Shown piece by piece: positions 15,661-25,158 of a stretch of DNA of 64,000 nucleotides. Each line of letters starts with the position of its first letter. The first letter of the stretch is position 1. The stretch lies in NCBI RefSeq assembly GCF_029023725.1, contig NZ_CP119075.1, positions 2,413,501 to 2,477,500 on the forward strand. Direction: 5' to 3'. Position numbers and translations under genes: made by a program. Under the pieces are notes generated by a model, which searched no databases, was not told the origin of the DNA, and worked only from the letters and a program-made list of their open reading frames with translations. Source of the DNA: Synoicihabitans lomoniglobus (lineage in GTDB: Bacteria; Verrucomicrobiota; Verrucomicrobiia; Opitutales; Opitutaceae).

Positions 15661-18468
15661 ATGCGCTTTGACCCCGTTTCGCCGTGCCTTGGGTTGTTCG
15701 TTGTGCTGGTGTCCGGCGTCATCGCGGCACCGCCGCCCCTACCTCTGCCGCTGCGCAAGGTAAACCCCGATCGGATATCGAGTGGCGTCTATGCGACCTT
15801 CGCCGCCGAAGGGCGATTCGGCGACGAAAGCTCCGACATCGTGCCCGTCACCGCCCGCGACGCGCTGCCGGCTCACGCTCCCGCCAAAGGCACTCCCGCC
15901 GACCTGCTGGATCCCTGGGTCGCGAGCAATACCCGACTCGGTGAGGATCCGAGTGAACTGCCGAGCAACCGTCGTCAACAAGCCGAGCCACACGTCTTTC
16001 GCAGTGTGACCTATCCGGAGCGACTACTCGCCACTTTCCAAGAGGGGCGGCGTTCCGACGGCGGCGCAACTTCGTGCGGCTACGCCTACTCGGAAGACGG
16101 CGGCCGCACGTGGACCCGAGCGCTGATTCCCAACCTGACCGAGGTCAGTGGAGGCGCCAACCTTCGAGCCACTGATCCGGTCGCGGCCATTAACCTGAAC
16201 GGCACCCTTTTTCTCAACACCCTGGTGGCGCGCAACGGGGACTTCAGTCTCGGCGATCTCACCATCGTGAGGTCCGAGGATCGCGGAAATACCTGGACCG
16301 ATCCCGCGATCGTTTTCGCCGCCCCCAACGAGCGGTTGTTTCCCGATAAAAATTGGCTGACGGTGAACGATATCGCCGGCTCGGCGACCGTCGGTCGTTT
16401 GGTCGTGACCTTCACGGCCTTCACCAGCGACGCCGACGGCAATTCCACCGGGACCAACCTCCGTTGCACCTATAGTGACGACAATGGCATCACGTGGTCG
16501 GAGGCCAATTTCATCACGCCCGCCGGTAGTCACAACCAGGGCAGCCAGCCGGTGTTTCTGCCCGACGGCTCACTGTTGGTGCCCTACATCACCTTCACCA
16601 ACGCCGAGCTCGATTTCCGCATCGAATGCAAACGCTCCGTCGGCGGCGGCACGATTTGGCCCGCCTCGGCGACCGTCATCGCCGACGTGCCCAACCCCTG
16701 GGATGACCCCGTGGCACGCGATGGGGTTTTTCTTATTTCCGCCCATGCGGCACGGGAGTCCGGGGATGTGTTTGTGACGTGGTCCGTTTCCGATAACGGC
16801 GGCAGCCGAGTCGCGATTTCGCGTTCGAGTGACCGCGGCGCGACGTGGTCGAATCCGACCTACGTCAACGAGCACGCCACCCAACGCTCGGCATTCAATT
16901 CCACCGTGACCTCTTCGTTCGATGGCCAGACCGTCACCGTGTCGTGGATGGATACCCGCAACGCGCCCGACCGCCGCAACTTCGTCGACATGTATGCGTC
17001 CACCAGCACGGACGGCGGGGTGAGCTGGTCGGACGATTTTCGCATCTCGGATCGCACGACCGACGTGCGTCTCTCCCAAAACACCGGCCGCGGTTACATG
17101 CTCGGCGATTACTACGGTCTCGTGGCCGGCCCCACGCCGGCCACGCCCACCGTGGCAGTCTGGGTCGACACCCGCAGCGGTGAAGCTGATCCCGTCGCCA
17201 CCCGTTTCAACCCGGTGCCCAACGCGACCTACGAGGGCTGGCGTCGCGCGCATTTCCTCCCGGCGGGCGATGCGGGCAACGACATGAGCGGTCCGCAGGG
17301 CGACCTCGATCACGATGGGTTTTCCAACGGATTCGAATACCTCTACGGGCTCGATCCCCAGACGCCCGACTACGGCACGGTGTTCGACGTCAACTTCTCC
17401 CCCGGCACCATCATGATCGACGAGCCAAGGTTCGAGAATCGGCCCGATTTCAGCGAAGACATCTGGGAACAATCCCTCGACGGGCAAACCTGGTCCGCCA
17501 TCACGCCGGTCCCCACGGTTGCCGCTTTGCCGCCGGGAACCATGTGGTTCGCGCATCCCATGGGGGATCGCAGCGCCGTGTGGGTGCGTCGCCGCGTATC
17601 TGTGGGAGGCACGCCGCTCGTCAGCACGAAGCCCTTGGTGCTGGGCGGCACCACACGCTTGATCAACCTTTCCTCCCGCGCCGTCGTCGGCACCGGCGAA
17701 TCGCAATTAATTCCCGGCTTCGTCGTCACAGGCGGAGAACTGCGTGCCCTCGTCCGCGGCATCGGACCGACCCTGACGACACTCGGCGTCGCCGGAGCGC
17801 TACCCGACCCCCAACTGCAACTGGACCCCGCTCCTTCAACCGGTGAGTCCTTCAACGACAACTGGGGCGATCCGAGTGGCGTCAATGCCGACGCGTTCAC
17901 CAGCACCGGAGCGTTCGCGTTGGCGGAAGGCAGCCTCGACGCCGCACTGATCGCCGACCTCCCCGTCGGCTCGACCACCGTATTGATTTCCGACTCCGCC
18001 GGCAACCCGGGCGTGGCGCTGGCGGAGTTGTTTGAAATCGCCCCCGTCGACGAGTCCGGTGCGCATTTGGTCAACCTATCGACGCGCGCCCAAGTCGGCA
18101 CGGGCGACGACGTGCTGATTGGCGGATTCATTTTGTCCGGCACGTCTCCGCGACGGTATCTCATTCGCGCGGTCGGGCCGTCCCTCACGTCATTCGACAT
18201 CGACGCCCCACTCGCCGACCCGATGCTGCAACTCTTCCGCGCCGGATCGAGTTTCCCGATCGCCCGCAACGACGACTGGTCGGTCAGTCCGTCTGCAACC
18301 GCCATCCTCCACACCTCCCAACGCGCCGGCGCCTTCGCTCTGGAGCCCAACACGCGCGACGCCGCGCTCATCGTCACCCTCGAACCGGGAGGCTACACCG
18401 CGATGATTTCAGGGGTCGGCAACACGACCGGCGTGGGATTGATCGAAGTCTACACCCTCGACGAGTGA
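15661..18468 (+). CDS. Secreted sialidase-like (Asp-box) protein with two C-terminal beta repeats
   Basis: 935 aa. A signal peptide ([17 protein letters not shown]) is followed by a beta-propeller region with five Asp-boxes: [32 protein letters not shown] and STDGGVSW. This fold is that of exo-sialidases and related glycosidases; the catalytic Arg triad and Tyr were not verified. The C-terminus contains two homologous modules at about 664-797 and 801-935, each opening with [16 protein letters not shown] and containing a GPSL/GPTL turn. These resemble surface-attachment or export modules common in large Verrucomicrobiota exoproteins. Its substrate is unknown. A related single module is encoded at 59216-59764. 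Confidence 0.83.
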   Translation: MRFDPVSPCLGLFVVLVSGVIAAPPPLPLPLRKVNPDRISSGVYATFAAEGRFGDESSDIVPVTARDALPAHAPAKGTPADLLDPWVASNTRLGEDPSELPSNRRQQAEPHVFRSVTYPERLLATFQEGRRSDGGATSCGYAYSEDGGRTWTRALIPNLTEVSGGANLRATDPVAAINLNGTLFLNTLVARNGDFSLGDLTIVRSEDRGNTWTDPAIVFAAPNERLFPDKNWLTVNDIAGSATVGRLVVTFTAFTSDADGNSTGTNLRCTYSDDNGITWSEANFITPAGSHNQGSQPVFLPDGSLLVPYITFTNAELDFRIECKRSVGGGTIWPASATVIADVPNPWDDPVARDGVFLISAHAARESGDVFVTWSVSDNGGSRVAISRSSDRGATWSNPTYVNEHATQRSAFNSTVTSSFDGQTVTVSWMDTRNAPDRRNFVDMYASTSTDGGVSWSDDFRISDRTTDVRLSQNTGRGYMLGDYYGLVAGPTPATPTVAVWVDTRSGEADPVATRFNPVPNATYEGWRRAHFLPAGDAGNDMSGPQGDLDHDGFSNGFEYLYGLDPQTPDYGTVFDVNFSPGTIMIDEPRFENRPDFSEDIWEQSLDGQTWSAITPVPTVAALPPGTMWFAHPMGDRSAVWVRRRVSVGGTPLVSTKPLVLGGTTRLINLSSRAVVGTGESQLIPGFVVTGGELRALVRGIGPTLTTLGVAGALPDPQLQLDPAPSTGESFNDNWGDPSGVNADAFTSTGAFALAEGSLDAALIADLPVGSTTVLISDSAGNPGVALAELFEIAPVDESGAHLVNLSTRAQVGTGDDVLIGGFILSGTSPRRYLIRAVGPSLTSFDIDAPLADPMLQLFRAGSSFPIARNDDWSVSPSATAILHTSQRAGAFALEPNTRDAALIVTLEPGGYTAMISGVGNTTGVGLIEVYTLDE

Positions 18469-18501
18469 ACCGGAAACTCGTTCCGCACGCAGCAGCGTGG
18501 A

Positions 18502-18801
18502 TCAGTCCACGTCGTAAACCTGGACCCGGTCCCAGAGGTGTTTGCACGACGCGATGAAGGCGAGGTGGATCGGGTCGATTTGGTAGGCGTTGTGGGCTTC
18601 GACGTCGTCAACAACAACGGTGATGGAAAAATCAAACGTCGTGTCGATGACCGGCCGCGGCGGCACCTCGGCGGGGCTGCCCATGTAAAACCCACCAATG
18701 TTATCAATCGTGCCAAGTTTCGCCAACTCAGTGGCAAACATCGCTCGATCGGCGGCGGAGATGTCGGATTTGAGGTAAAAGAAAACGGTGTGAACGAGCA
18801 T
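18502..18801 (-). CDS. Dabb (stress-responsive alpha/beta barrel) family protein
   Basis: 99 aa with the Dabb/ferredoxin-like pattern: LVHTVFFYLKSDIS at the N-terminus, a His-containing first strand, FDFSITVVVDDVEAHNAYQ in the middle and a terminal strand DRVQVYDVD. Members form dimeric barrels with diverse or unknown roles. The start at 18801 puts LVHTVFF at the N-terminus, where the family expects it. Convergent with the sialidase-like gene. Confidence 0.82.
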   Translation of the reverse strand: MLVHTVFFYLKSDISAADRAMFATELAKLGTIDNIGGFYMGSPAEVPPRPVIDTTFDFSITVVVDDVEAHNAYQIDPIHLAFIASCKHLWDRVQVYDVD

Positions 18802-18896
18802 GAGACGCCCAGAAAACAAGGTCGCGTGCCGGGCGTCCAGCTCACAGCGGTAAATGGTGAGTTGAAACCTGCGCAGCTCCGGCGTTCGCTGCGAAC

Positions 18897-19580
18897 ATGG
18901 TGCCGTCTCTGCTGCGTGTCTTGATTATCTGTTTCGGGCTCTCGACCCTGGTCGCGGGAGCACCGCCACCGGCGTTATGGGAAGCGATTGAAACCTTTCG
19001 CACCGAAGGCCCCAAGGGTTGGGGTTTCACCCAAACCACCTCCTCGGCCGAACGAAACCGCGTGGAAACGTTCGACCCGCTCCGGCCGTCGCACCTGCGC
19101 ATGAGCCTCATCCGGGAAAACGGGGCGGCTCCCACCGAGAAGGAGCTGCAAACCTACCGGGAGCAGCAGACGCGGCGCACCGGCGGGCAAACCGCCCCCA
19201 ACCCGACCAAACAAATGGACCTCGCCACGGCCGAATTGGTGGCCGAGGATGGACCCCGTCAACAATGGCGGTTCCGCCTCAAACCCGGTGCCACCGACGA
19301 CACCTCGGCCGAACACATGCATGTCACGCTGACGTTTCACACGCCGACCGCGACCATCGAACGCGTCGTGCTGGCCAACTTCGAGCCCTTCGCCCCCGTG
19401 TTCACCGTGAAGGTCGAAGAGGCCCGCACCACCATCGACTACTCCCTCCCCACGGATGATCGCCCTTCCCTGCTGCAACAAATCGTCGTCAAGGTCCGCG
19501 GCCGCGCCTTTTATTTCAAATCACTCGATTCCGACATGACCGTGGTGTATTCGGATCATTACTACGCCGGTAAGCACTGA
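18897..19580 (+). CDS. Secreted hypothetical protein, 227 aa
   Basis: A signal peptide is clear (LLRVLIICFGLSTLVAGAP). The mature part has many beta-strand stretches (MHVTLTFHTPTATIERVVL, FTVKVEEARTTIDYSL) and no Cys. I do not recognise the family. It precedes the creatininase-like gene by 22 bp on the same strand and may share its transcript; no functional inference is made from this. Confidence 0.7.
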   Translation: MVPSLLRVLIICFGLSTLVAGAPPPALWEAIETFRTEGPKGWGFTQTTSSAERNRVETFDPLRPSHLRMSLIRENGAAPTEKELQTYREQQTRRTGGQTAPNPTKQMDLATAELVAEDGPRQQWRFRLKPGATDDTSAEHMHVTLTFHTPTATIERVVLANFEPFAPVFTVKVEEARTTIDYSLPTDDRPSLLQQIVVKVRGRAFYFKSLDSDMTVVYSDHYYAGKH

Positions 19581-19602
19581 ATTTCCGTCCCGGGTTCCGC
19601 CC

Positions 19603-21177
19603 ATGCCTTTTCCGCCCTTCGCTCATCCCGCCCTCGCCGATGCCCCGACGGACTCGGCTTGGTCGCACTTTGCCACCACGGCGTTCCCCGGCCCCTCCCG
19701 CGACGCCACCACGCTGGCCATCCTGCCCGTGCACGGATTCGCCGATCACGGTTTGGGTCTGCCGCTCGACATTGAGGAGGTCATCGGTGCCTCCATTCTG
19801 CGCGACGCGATCACTCACTCCGCGGACCGCGTGACCGCGCGCGTGTTGCCTCCGCTCCGCTTCGGATTGACGCCCTACGGTCCGGCTCTGGGCGCACCCG
19901 ATCCCGAGACCCTGCACGCGCTGATTCGTGAGATTGCCCTGGGGGTCAAAACGGCCGGATACTCCAAATTGGTATTCTGGTCCACCAGTCCGTGGAATGC
20001 GGAAATCATCGATGCCGCGTCACGCGATACGCGGATCGAGCTGGGTTTGCAGACCTTCGTGATCGAGTTGGCCGGGATTGGATTGAACCTCCATCCCGCC
20101 AGTGGCGATCGCACCGCGGCGCAATCCCTCGGGGCCGCGTTGCTCGGCGTCGCGCCCGCCGAAGTCTCGAATGATCAACCGGTGGCGCCACAGGATCGGA
20201 GATTCCGTCCGGGAGCATGGCATTCGTCTCCCATCGTCAAATTCGACCCGTCGATCGACCCCGTCGCGATTCGAACCACCGCCGTGACAAGTCTGGCCAA
20301 CCTCCTAGGCGAGGTCGATGCCCGCGCCCCCCTCGGATCGAGTGAGCACGGCCAATTTGCTCCCGTGGAATTTGCGCACATGTCCTTACCGCCGGCGGTG
20401 CCCTGGCCGCAGGGCGTGCGGTCGCGCTATTTGCCGGCGTTGACCCCGGCGGATTTGCAGGCGATCTCCGACAAAGCCGCGGCACTGGTGGTGATTCCCG
20501 TCGGTGCGATTGAGCAGCACGGTCCCCATCTCCCCGTGGGCGTCGACGCCATCATCGGAGCGGGTGCCGTGGCCGGACTCGTCCAACGCCTGCCCGTGGA
20601 CGCGCCGATATGGATCGGCCCCTCCGTGACCTACGGCAAAAGCAACGAACACATCGACTATCCCGGCACGGTATCCATTTCCGCCCGGTCGCTGCGTCGG
20701 TTGCTGCGCGTGCTGGTGCACGACCTGCACGGTCACGGTTTCCGGCAGTTCGCGTTTCTCAACACGCACGGCGGCAACAGCGCGGTATTGGTCTACACGC
20801 TTCGTGAACTGCAAACGGAATTCGGCGTGAGAGCCGGCATGCTCCGCGTGGCATCGAGTCCGGAACTTTCCGCCCAAGAAAGCACCTGGGGATTCCACGC
20901 CGGCGAATGGGAGACTTCCATCATGCTCACACTGACGCCCGACCTGGTGGATATGGACAAGGCTATCTGTCACTACCCGGCCCACCTGGGCGACGCCGGT
21001 CAATTGCGCCCCGAAAGCGCCCCCGCCATCTACTCTTGGATGACCCGAGACATCGCCTCCGCCGGCGTCATGGGCGATGCCACCGCCGCCAGCCCGGAAA
21101 AAGGCCAGCGCTGGTTTGCCCAAGCCATGGACCAACTCGCCGCCCAGGTCATGGGATTAACGACCCCGTCGCAATAA
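19603..21177 (+). CDS. Creatininase-family amidohydrolase with a degenerate N-terminal copy
   Basis: 524 aa, about twice the usual 250. The C-terminal half (about 285-515) has the creatininase metal site: GAIEQHGPHLPVGVD, NTHGGNSA and FHAGEWETS. The family covers creatininase, mycofactocin maturase MftE-like proteins and FAPy deformylases, so the substrate cannot be named. The N-terminal half aligns with it by pattern (LPVHGFADHGLGLPLDIEE against IPVGAIEQHGPHLPVGVDA) but has lost the Glu, the second His and the Asp, and has WSTSPWN in place of NTHGGN. The N-terminal copy is therefore probably catalytically dead and may serve dimerisation or gating. Confidence 0.85.
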   Translation: MPFPPFAHPALADAPTDSAWSHFATTAFPGPSRDATTLAILPVHGFADHGLGLPLDIEEVIGASILRDAITHSADRVTARVLPPLRFGLTPYGPALGAPDPETLHALIREIALGVKTAGYSKLVFWSTSPWNAEIIDAASRDTRIELGLQTFVIELAGIGLNLHPASGDRTAAQSLGAALLGVAPAEVSNDQPVAPQDRRFRPGAWHSSPIVKFDPSIDPVAIRTTAVTSLANLLGEVDARAPLGSSEHGQFAPVEFAHMSLPPAVPWPQGVRSRYLPALTPADLQAISDKAAALVVIPVGAIEQHGPHLPVGVDAIIGAGAVAGLVQRLPVDAPIWIGPSVTYGKSNEHIDYPGTVSISARSLRRLLRVLVHDLHGHGFRQFAFLNTHGGNSAVLVYTLRELQTEFGVRAGMLRVASSPELSAQESTWGFHAGEWETSIMLTLTPDLVDMDKAICHYPAHLGDAGQLRPESAPAIYSWMTRDIASAGVMGDATAASPEKGQRWFAQAMDQLAAQVMGLTTPSQ

Positions 21178-21226
21178 CAACAAACCACCGTCGCCATCCA
21201 TCGACGTTTCCAAGGATTGAATGGCC

Positions 21227-21339
21227 AAGGTAGGGCGTGCTTGTCGCGCGCGTCGTTCCATCGGATCTGCCGCGGCCCGCGTCTGCGCCCGCGTCCGTCA
21301 CAACCGCGTCCGGCGGTTTCGGCGAACCCGCCCTACCTC
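21227..21339. repeat. GGTAGGGCG palindromic repeat, copy 1
   Basis: The element opens AAGGTAGGGCGTGCT and closes GCGAACCCGCCCTACCT, with GC-rich inner palindromes. It sits in the gap between two convergent genes (creatininase and binding protein). The same ends are found at 40448-40553, 40727-40841 and 44943-45014. Confidence 0.8.
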
Positions 21340-21352
21340 TTTTGACACGAGC

Positions 21353-22963
21353 CTAGCGAGACGCACGTGCGATCTCGGCGGCACGCGCATATTGGATGCG
21401 GAAATGGGCCCCGAGTTCCTTGGCCAACTCGAGCTCCAACACTTTATCGCGCGAGCCCAGCGTGGCTTTGATCTTACTCAACGCCGTCTCGTAATCGACC
21501 GCCGACATATCCTGTAGCACGGCCATGGCTTCGGGCGGTCGCCCGGCGGCCACGATATCCGCCCACGCGGCGGTGAGCTCGGGATGCGTATCGAATCCCA
21601 TGATACGGATGACCAACGACATTTCGCGAAACAGCGCTCCGGTCCAATTCGCCCGATAAATCAGCTGCTCCTTGGCTTCATAGGGCGCGTCCTCGGGGTC
21701 CGACCGCATCGGCTTGAAATCATCGACGTAAAAGTCGCGACGCACCGGGAGGCGACGCAACGCAAAGTGTTCGGGTCCGTCCGCCGTGCCGGGTTCAAAG
21801 TTCCAGAGCTTTTGGCCGGTCATCGACATGACGAACTCGATGAACAATTCGGCGACTTCTTCATGGCGCGCACCGCGCAGCAAACCGAGGGGGTCGACCG
21901 AACTCACACTGCCGCCAACCGGGGAAACGTAGTCCACCCGCACGCTGTCGCCGCGACGGCGCACCGCTTCGGCCTGTTGGCGACCGTAGAAATCGATGCA
22001 CATGCCCACCGCGCAATTGCCCGTGGCGACGTCGATGGGCGGCTTCTGCGAGGTGTCGGTAAAGTAGCGCGCATTGGCCGCCGCAATCTGCAGCAATTGC
22101 AGTCCATCGATCCAGCCTTCGCGGACGGCTTGAGCTTCCCTGGCTGCCGCGTCGTGGTCCGTCGCCGTGGCTTCCAAGGCGTAGAGCCGACGTTGCATCT
22201 GCTGCTGAATCACATTTTCAAACGCTTTGGCGATCGATCCGCTCTTGGTCGGGTCGGTCAGCGCGATCGCTCCCCTCAAACGGGGATCGCGCAGGTCGTC
22301 CCATTGGGCGGGCGGTTCACTCAAACCGCGATGAGCCAGCGCATCACGGTTGTAGATCAATCCGTAGCTGCTCAACACCGTGCCCATCCAGCGATGCTCC
22401 TGGTCCCAATACTCCTCGCCGGCAAACTCCTGCGGAATGATTTCCGGCGCGAACCATTCCGGATGCGTCGTGAAAATACGCGACGGCACGAGTCGGCCCG
22501 CCCGGGCTTGGCGAATGAAGTCGTAGGTTCCGCCGCCAAAAAACAGGTCGATGCCGCAGCCCACGTTGGAGTCGAGAAAAGCGGCCCGCGCCTCTTTTTC
22601 TTCCGGAGAGGCATCCGTTGGCAGCCGACCATCGTGAAAAGCCCCCTGCACCGTGTTGCTCCACGACCGCCCCAGCGTATTGGTCCAGTGATTACGAAAT
22701 GAGGCTACATATTCGCCTTCGAGAAAGCGGGCGATCTCGCTGGTGCCGCCGATGACCCGCCAGTCAACCGCCACACTGCGACCGGTGCGCGCCTCATACC
22801 ACTTCGCAAAAGCCAGTCCGAATTCGTGCCGGATCGCTTCGTTGTGCGGCGTAATGATCACCAGCGTATCGTCGGCCGCCCCGAGCGACTGCTGCGGGGG
22901 CCGCAGGAGAAACGGCACCGCAATCGTGAGCGCGAGCGCCAGCAGTATCACCACACGTTTCAT
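21353..22963 (-). CDS. ABC transporter extracellular solute-binding protein
   Basis: 536 aa. Signal-anchor segment VVILLALALTIAVPFLL, then TLVIITPHNEAIRHEFG, the typical opening of Fe(III)/polyamine-class periplasmic binding proteins, with VAVDWRVIGGTSEIARFLE following. It is longer than the usual 350 aa; the extra length is mainly a helical C-terminal region after about residue 400. The gene begins 18 bp after the ABC ATPase gene on the same strand. No permease gene follows, which is unusual (see findings). Ligand unknown; an oxyanion-coordinated metal is plausible for the class. Confidence 0.85.
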   Translation of the reverse strand: MKRVVILLALALTIAVPFLLRPPQQSLGAADDTLVIITPHNEAIRHEFGLAFAKWYEARTGRSVAVDWRVIGGTSEIARFLEGEYVASFRNHWTNTLGRSWSNTVQGAFHDGRLPTDASPEEKEARAAFLDSNVGCGIDLFFGGGTYDFIRQARAGRLVPSRIFTTHPEWFAPEIIPQEFAGEEYWDQEHRWMGTVLSSYGLIYNRDALAHRGLSEPPAQWDDLRDPRLRGAIALTDPTKSGSIAKAFENVIQQQMQRRLYALEATATDHDAAAREAQAVREGWIDGLQLLQIAAANARYFTDTSQKPPIDVATGNCAVGMCIDFYGRQQAEAVRRRGDSVRVDYVSPVGGSVSSVDPLGLLRGARHEEVAELFIEFVMSMTGQKLWNFEPGTADGPEHFALRRLPVRRDFYVDDFKPMRSDPEDAPYEAKEQLIYRANWTGALFREMSLVIRIMGFDTHPELTAAWADIVAAGRPPEAMAVLQDMSAVDYETALSKIKATLGSRDKVLELELAKELGAHFRIQYARAAEIARASR

Positions 22964-22981
22964 GACAACACGGGAGCGGAA

Positions 22982-24052
22982 TCAGCCGCTCAAGACCACC
23001 ACGTCGCGCGGCTCGACCCGGGCATGCAGGGGACCGTCACCACTGCCAGCCAAGTGGCGGGGATTGAGCTCGTAAACTTTGAGGGTCTGCGGACCGGCGA
23101 CGAAATCGTATTGGGCGACTTCGCCGAGATAGACGGAATCACCGATGCGCCCCGGCACCGAGTTAACATCCGCCGCCGTCTCGCGTAGCGTCCAGCATTC
23201 CGGACGGATGGACAAGGTCACGGCGGAGCCGATCGCGGGCTGCTCGGTCGGGTCGCCCAGGATGCCGTGAAAACGACCAATGGCGGTATCCACCACCGCG
23301 CTTTCGCCCTCGAGAGCCGCGAGTTTTCCTTCGATCAAATCGGTCTCACCGATGAAGTGCGCCACCGTCTTCCGGCGAGGTCGGCGATACACTTCTTGCG
23401 GCGCACCGACCTGCAGAATGTGGCCGTTCTCCAAAATCGCCATGCGATCGGAAATGGAGAGCGCCTCCTTTTGGTCGTGAGTCACGTAGACGGTGGTGAG
23501 CTTGAACTCTTTGCACACGCGCCGGATTTCGGTGCGCATCTCCAACCGCAGCTTCGCATCGAGATTGGACAACGGTTCATCAAGCAGCAGACAGCGCGGG
23601 CGAATGACCAAAGCACGGGCCAGCGCGACGCGTTGTTGTTGACCGCCGGAAAGTTGATTGGGGGAGCGATCCGCATAGGTGCTCATACGCACCGACTCCA
23701 ATGCCTCGCCCACCCGACGTTTGATCTCGGGTTTGGCCACCTTGCGCTCCTCGAGTCCAAAAGCGACATTCTGAGCGACGGTCATGTGCGGCCACAGCGC
23801 ATAACTCTGGAACATCATGCCCGTGTTGCGCTTATGCGGCTCGAGCCGCGTGACGTCTTCGTCGCCAAACCGGATCATCCCCTCCTCTGGAATGTAAAAG
23901 CCCGCGAGGCTGCGTAGCAGCGTGGTTTTCCCACAGCCACTGGGGCCGAGGAGGAAAAACAACTCACCGGGATCGATCCGCAAATCCAACTGGTGGAGGG
24001 CCACCGTGGAACCGAACCGCTTGGTCAACTGGTCAACTTGGATTGAAATCAT
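22982..24052 (-). CDS. ABC transporter ATP-binding protein (Fe3+/polyamine class)
   Basis: 356 aa. Walker [14 protein letters not shown] (about 35), signature [15 protein letters not shown] (about 135) and Walker [17 protein letters not shown] (about 158) are intact. The C-terminal about 120 residues fit a TOBE-type regulatory domain ([22 protein letters not shown]). This combination belongs to the PotA/FbpC class that energises uptake of iron, polyamines or sugars with a binding protein and permease. It is upstream of the binding-protein gene. The hpt gene is divergent. Confidence 0.92.
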   Translation of the reverse strand: MISIQVDQLTKRFGSTVALHQLDLRIDPGELFFLLGPSGCGKTTLLRSLAGFYIPEEGMIRFGDEDVTRLEPHKRNTGMMFQSYALWPHMTVAQNVAFGLEERKVAKPEIKRRVGEALESVRMSTYADRSPNQLSGGQQQRVALARALVIRPRCLLLDEPLSNLDAKLRLEMRTEIRRVCKEFKLTTVYVTHDQKEALSISDRMAILENGHILQVGAPQEVYRRPRRKTVAHFIGETDLIEGKLAALEGESAVVDTAIGRFHGILGDPTEQPAIGSAVTLSIRPECWTLRETAADVNSVPGRIGDSVYLGEVAQYDFVAGPQTLKVYELNPRHLAGSGDGPLHARVEPRDVVVLSG

Positions 24053-24171
24053 GCCGCGCGGAGCTGGGTCGCAGGCAAGATTCGCCCCTCAACCTAGTCA
24101 AAGTAAATTACCGCCCGATTCACCGCTCTGCCCTTGCGCCCCGCGTTTCGTTGCTGCTCCATCGACCGCCA

Positions 24172-24750
24172 ATGGCCAGCCCGCAGAAACTTCACCCTGC
24201 CCACGCCGACTTGGAGTCGATTCTCGTCACCGAATCAGCGATCAAACGTCGGATTAAGCGCCTTGGCGCCGAAATCGCCGAAACCTACCCGAATGAGGAA
24301 ATTACGGTAATTTCGATCATCAACGGGGCGATTCTCTTCACCGCCGACTTGTTGCGCGCGATTTCGAACCCCGTGCGGCTCGATTGCATCCGCGTTTCGA
24401 GCTACCGCAACAAGACCAAATCGGTCGGCAAACCGCAGCTCCTGCACAGCCTCACCCTCGACATCACCAACCGCCACGTGCTGCTCATCGACGATATTCT
24501 CGATACCGGCAAGACGCTCGCGATGGTCACGGGCATGATTGAGAAACAAAACCCCGCCAGCCTCAAAACCTGCGTGCTGCTCGATAAAAAGGGCCGCCGC
24601 GAGGTGCCGTTCGACGCGGAATTCGTGGGATTTGAGATTCCGGACAAATTTGCGGTCGGTTACGGCCTCGATTTTGCCGAGCGCTACCGTAATCTGCCTT
24701 GCATCGGCGTCCTCCGCTCCGATCTGCAAAACCCGCCCGAATGGGCGTAG
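24172..24750 (+). CDS. hpt: Hypoxanthine phosphoribosyltransferase
   Basis: 192 aa. The PRPP-binding loop [14 protein letters not shown] is present, together with an [18 protein letters not shown] strand-helix and the substrate-hood [23 protein letters not shown] that is specific to hypoxanthine/guanine PRTases. It recycles hypoxanthine (and often guanine) to IMP/GMP. The start at 24172 ([11 protein letters not shown]) was chosen over an open frame that extends back into the opposite-strand ABC gene region. Confidence 0.93.
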   Translation: MASPQKLHPAHADLESILVTESAIKRRIKRLGAEIAETYPNEEITVISIINGAILFTADLLRAISNPVRLDCIRVSSYRNKTKSVGKPQLLHSLTLDITNRHVLLIDDILDTGKTLAMVTGMIEKQNPASLKTCVLLDKKGRREVPFDAEFVGFEIPDKFAVGYGLDFAERYRNLPCIGVLRSDLQNPPEWA

Positions 24751-24795
24751 TCCGATAGCGGCATCGGGCGATTCATCCTTAAACGGCTCCACCCC

Positions 24796-25110
24796 ATGAA
24801 ACGTTCGCTTCGTCCCCTCGCCCTTTTCACCGCCGCCCTTACCTGCGCCGAATTATTCACCGGCTGCGCTTCCGTCCGTCGTGACGACAAAACGAAAGAC
24901 ACTCGCAGCTACGAACTCGTCGAGGTCGTCGGCAGTCGCATCCGCCAGAAAGTTTACGCCGGTGAAGCTCCGCCTCCGACCATGGCACCGGTCGGCATGA
25001 CCGGCCCCCACTCCGGAGCCGTGACGACCAACCAGAACCAAAGTGCCGCCATCGGCGTCAAACCCGGCGCAGGTTCGGCGTCCTACGTCGGCGCCCGCGG
25101 CGGCGGATAA
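24796..25110 (+). CDS. Small predicted lipoprotein
   Basis: 104 aa. The N-terminus MKRSLRPLALFTAALTCAE leads to a lipobox LFTGC, so Cys24 should be lipidated after signal peptidase II cleavage. The mature part has one ordered-looking stretch (YELVEVVGSRIRQKVYAG) and a Gly/Asn-rich, probably disordered tail. No family recognised. It lies 45 bp after hpt and 48 bp before the crystallin-DUF4214 gene. Confidence 0.75.
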   Translation: MKRSLRPLALFTAALTCAELFTGCASVRRDDKTKDTRSYELVEVVGSRIRQKVYAGEAPPPTMAPVGMTGPHSGAVTTNQNQSAAIGVKPGAGSASYVGARGGG

Positions 25111-25158
25111 GTTTCAAGTTTGGTGAATATCCGACCGCGACTGCTCGTCCCAAGGAAC

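Noticed and set aside
16570-18377. Two long minus-strand frames opposite the sialidase-like gene
   Set aside because: Shadows of a gene with five Asp-boxes and a signal peptide on the plus strand.
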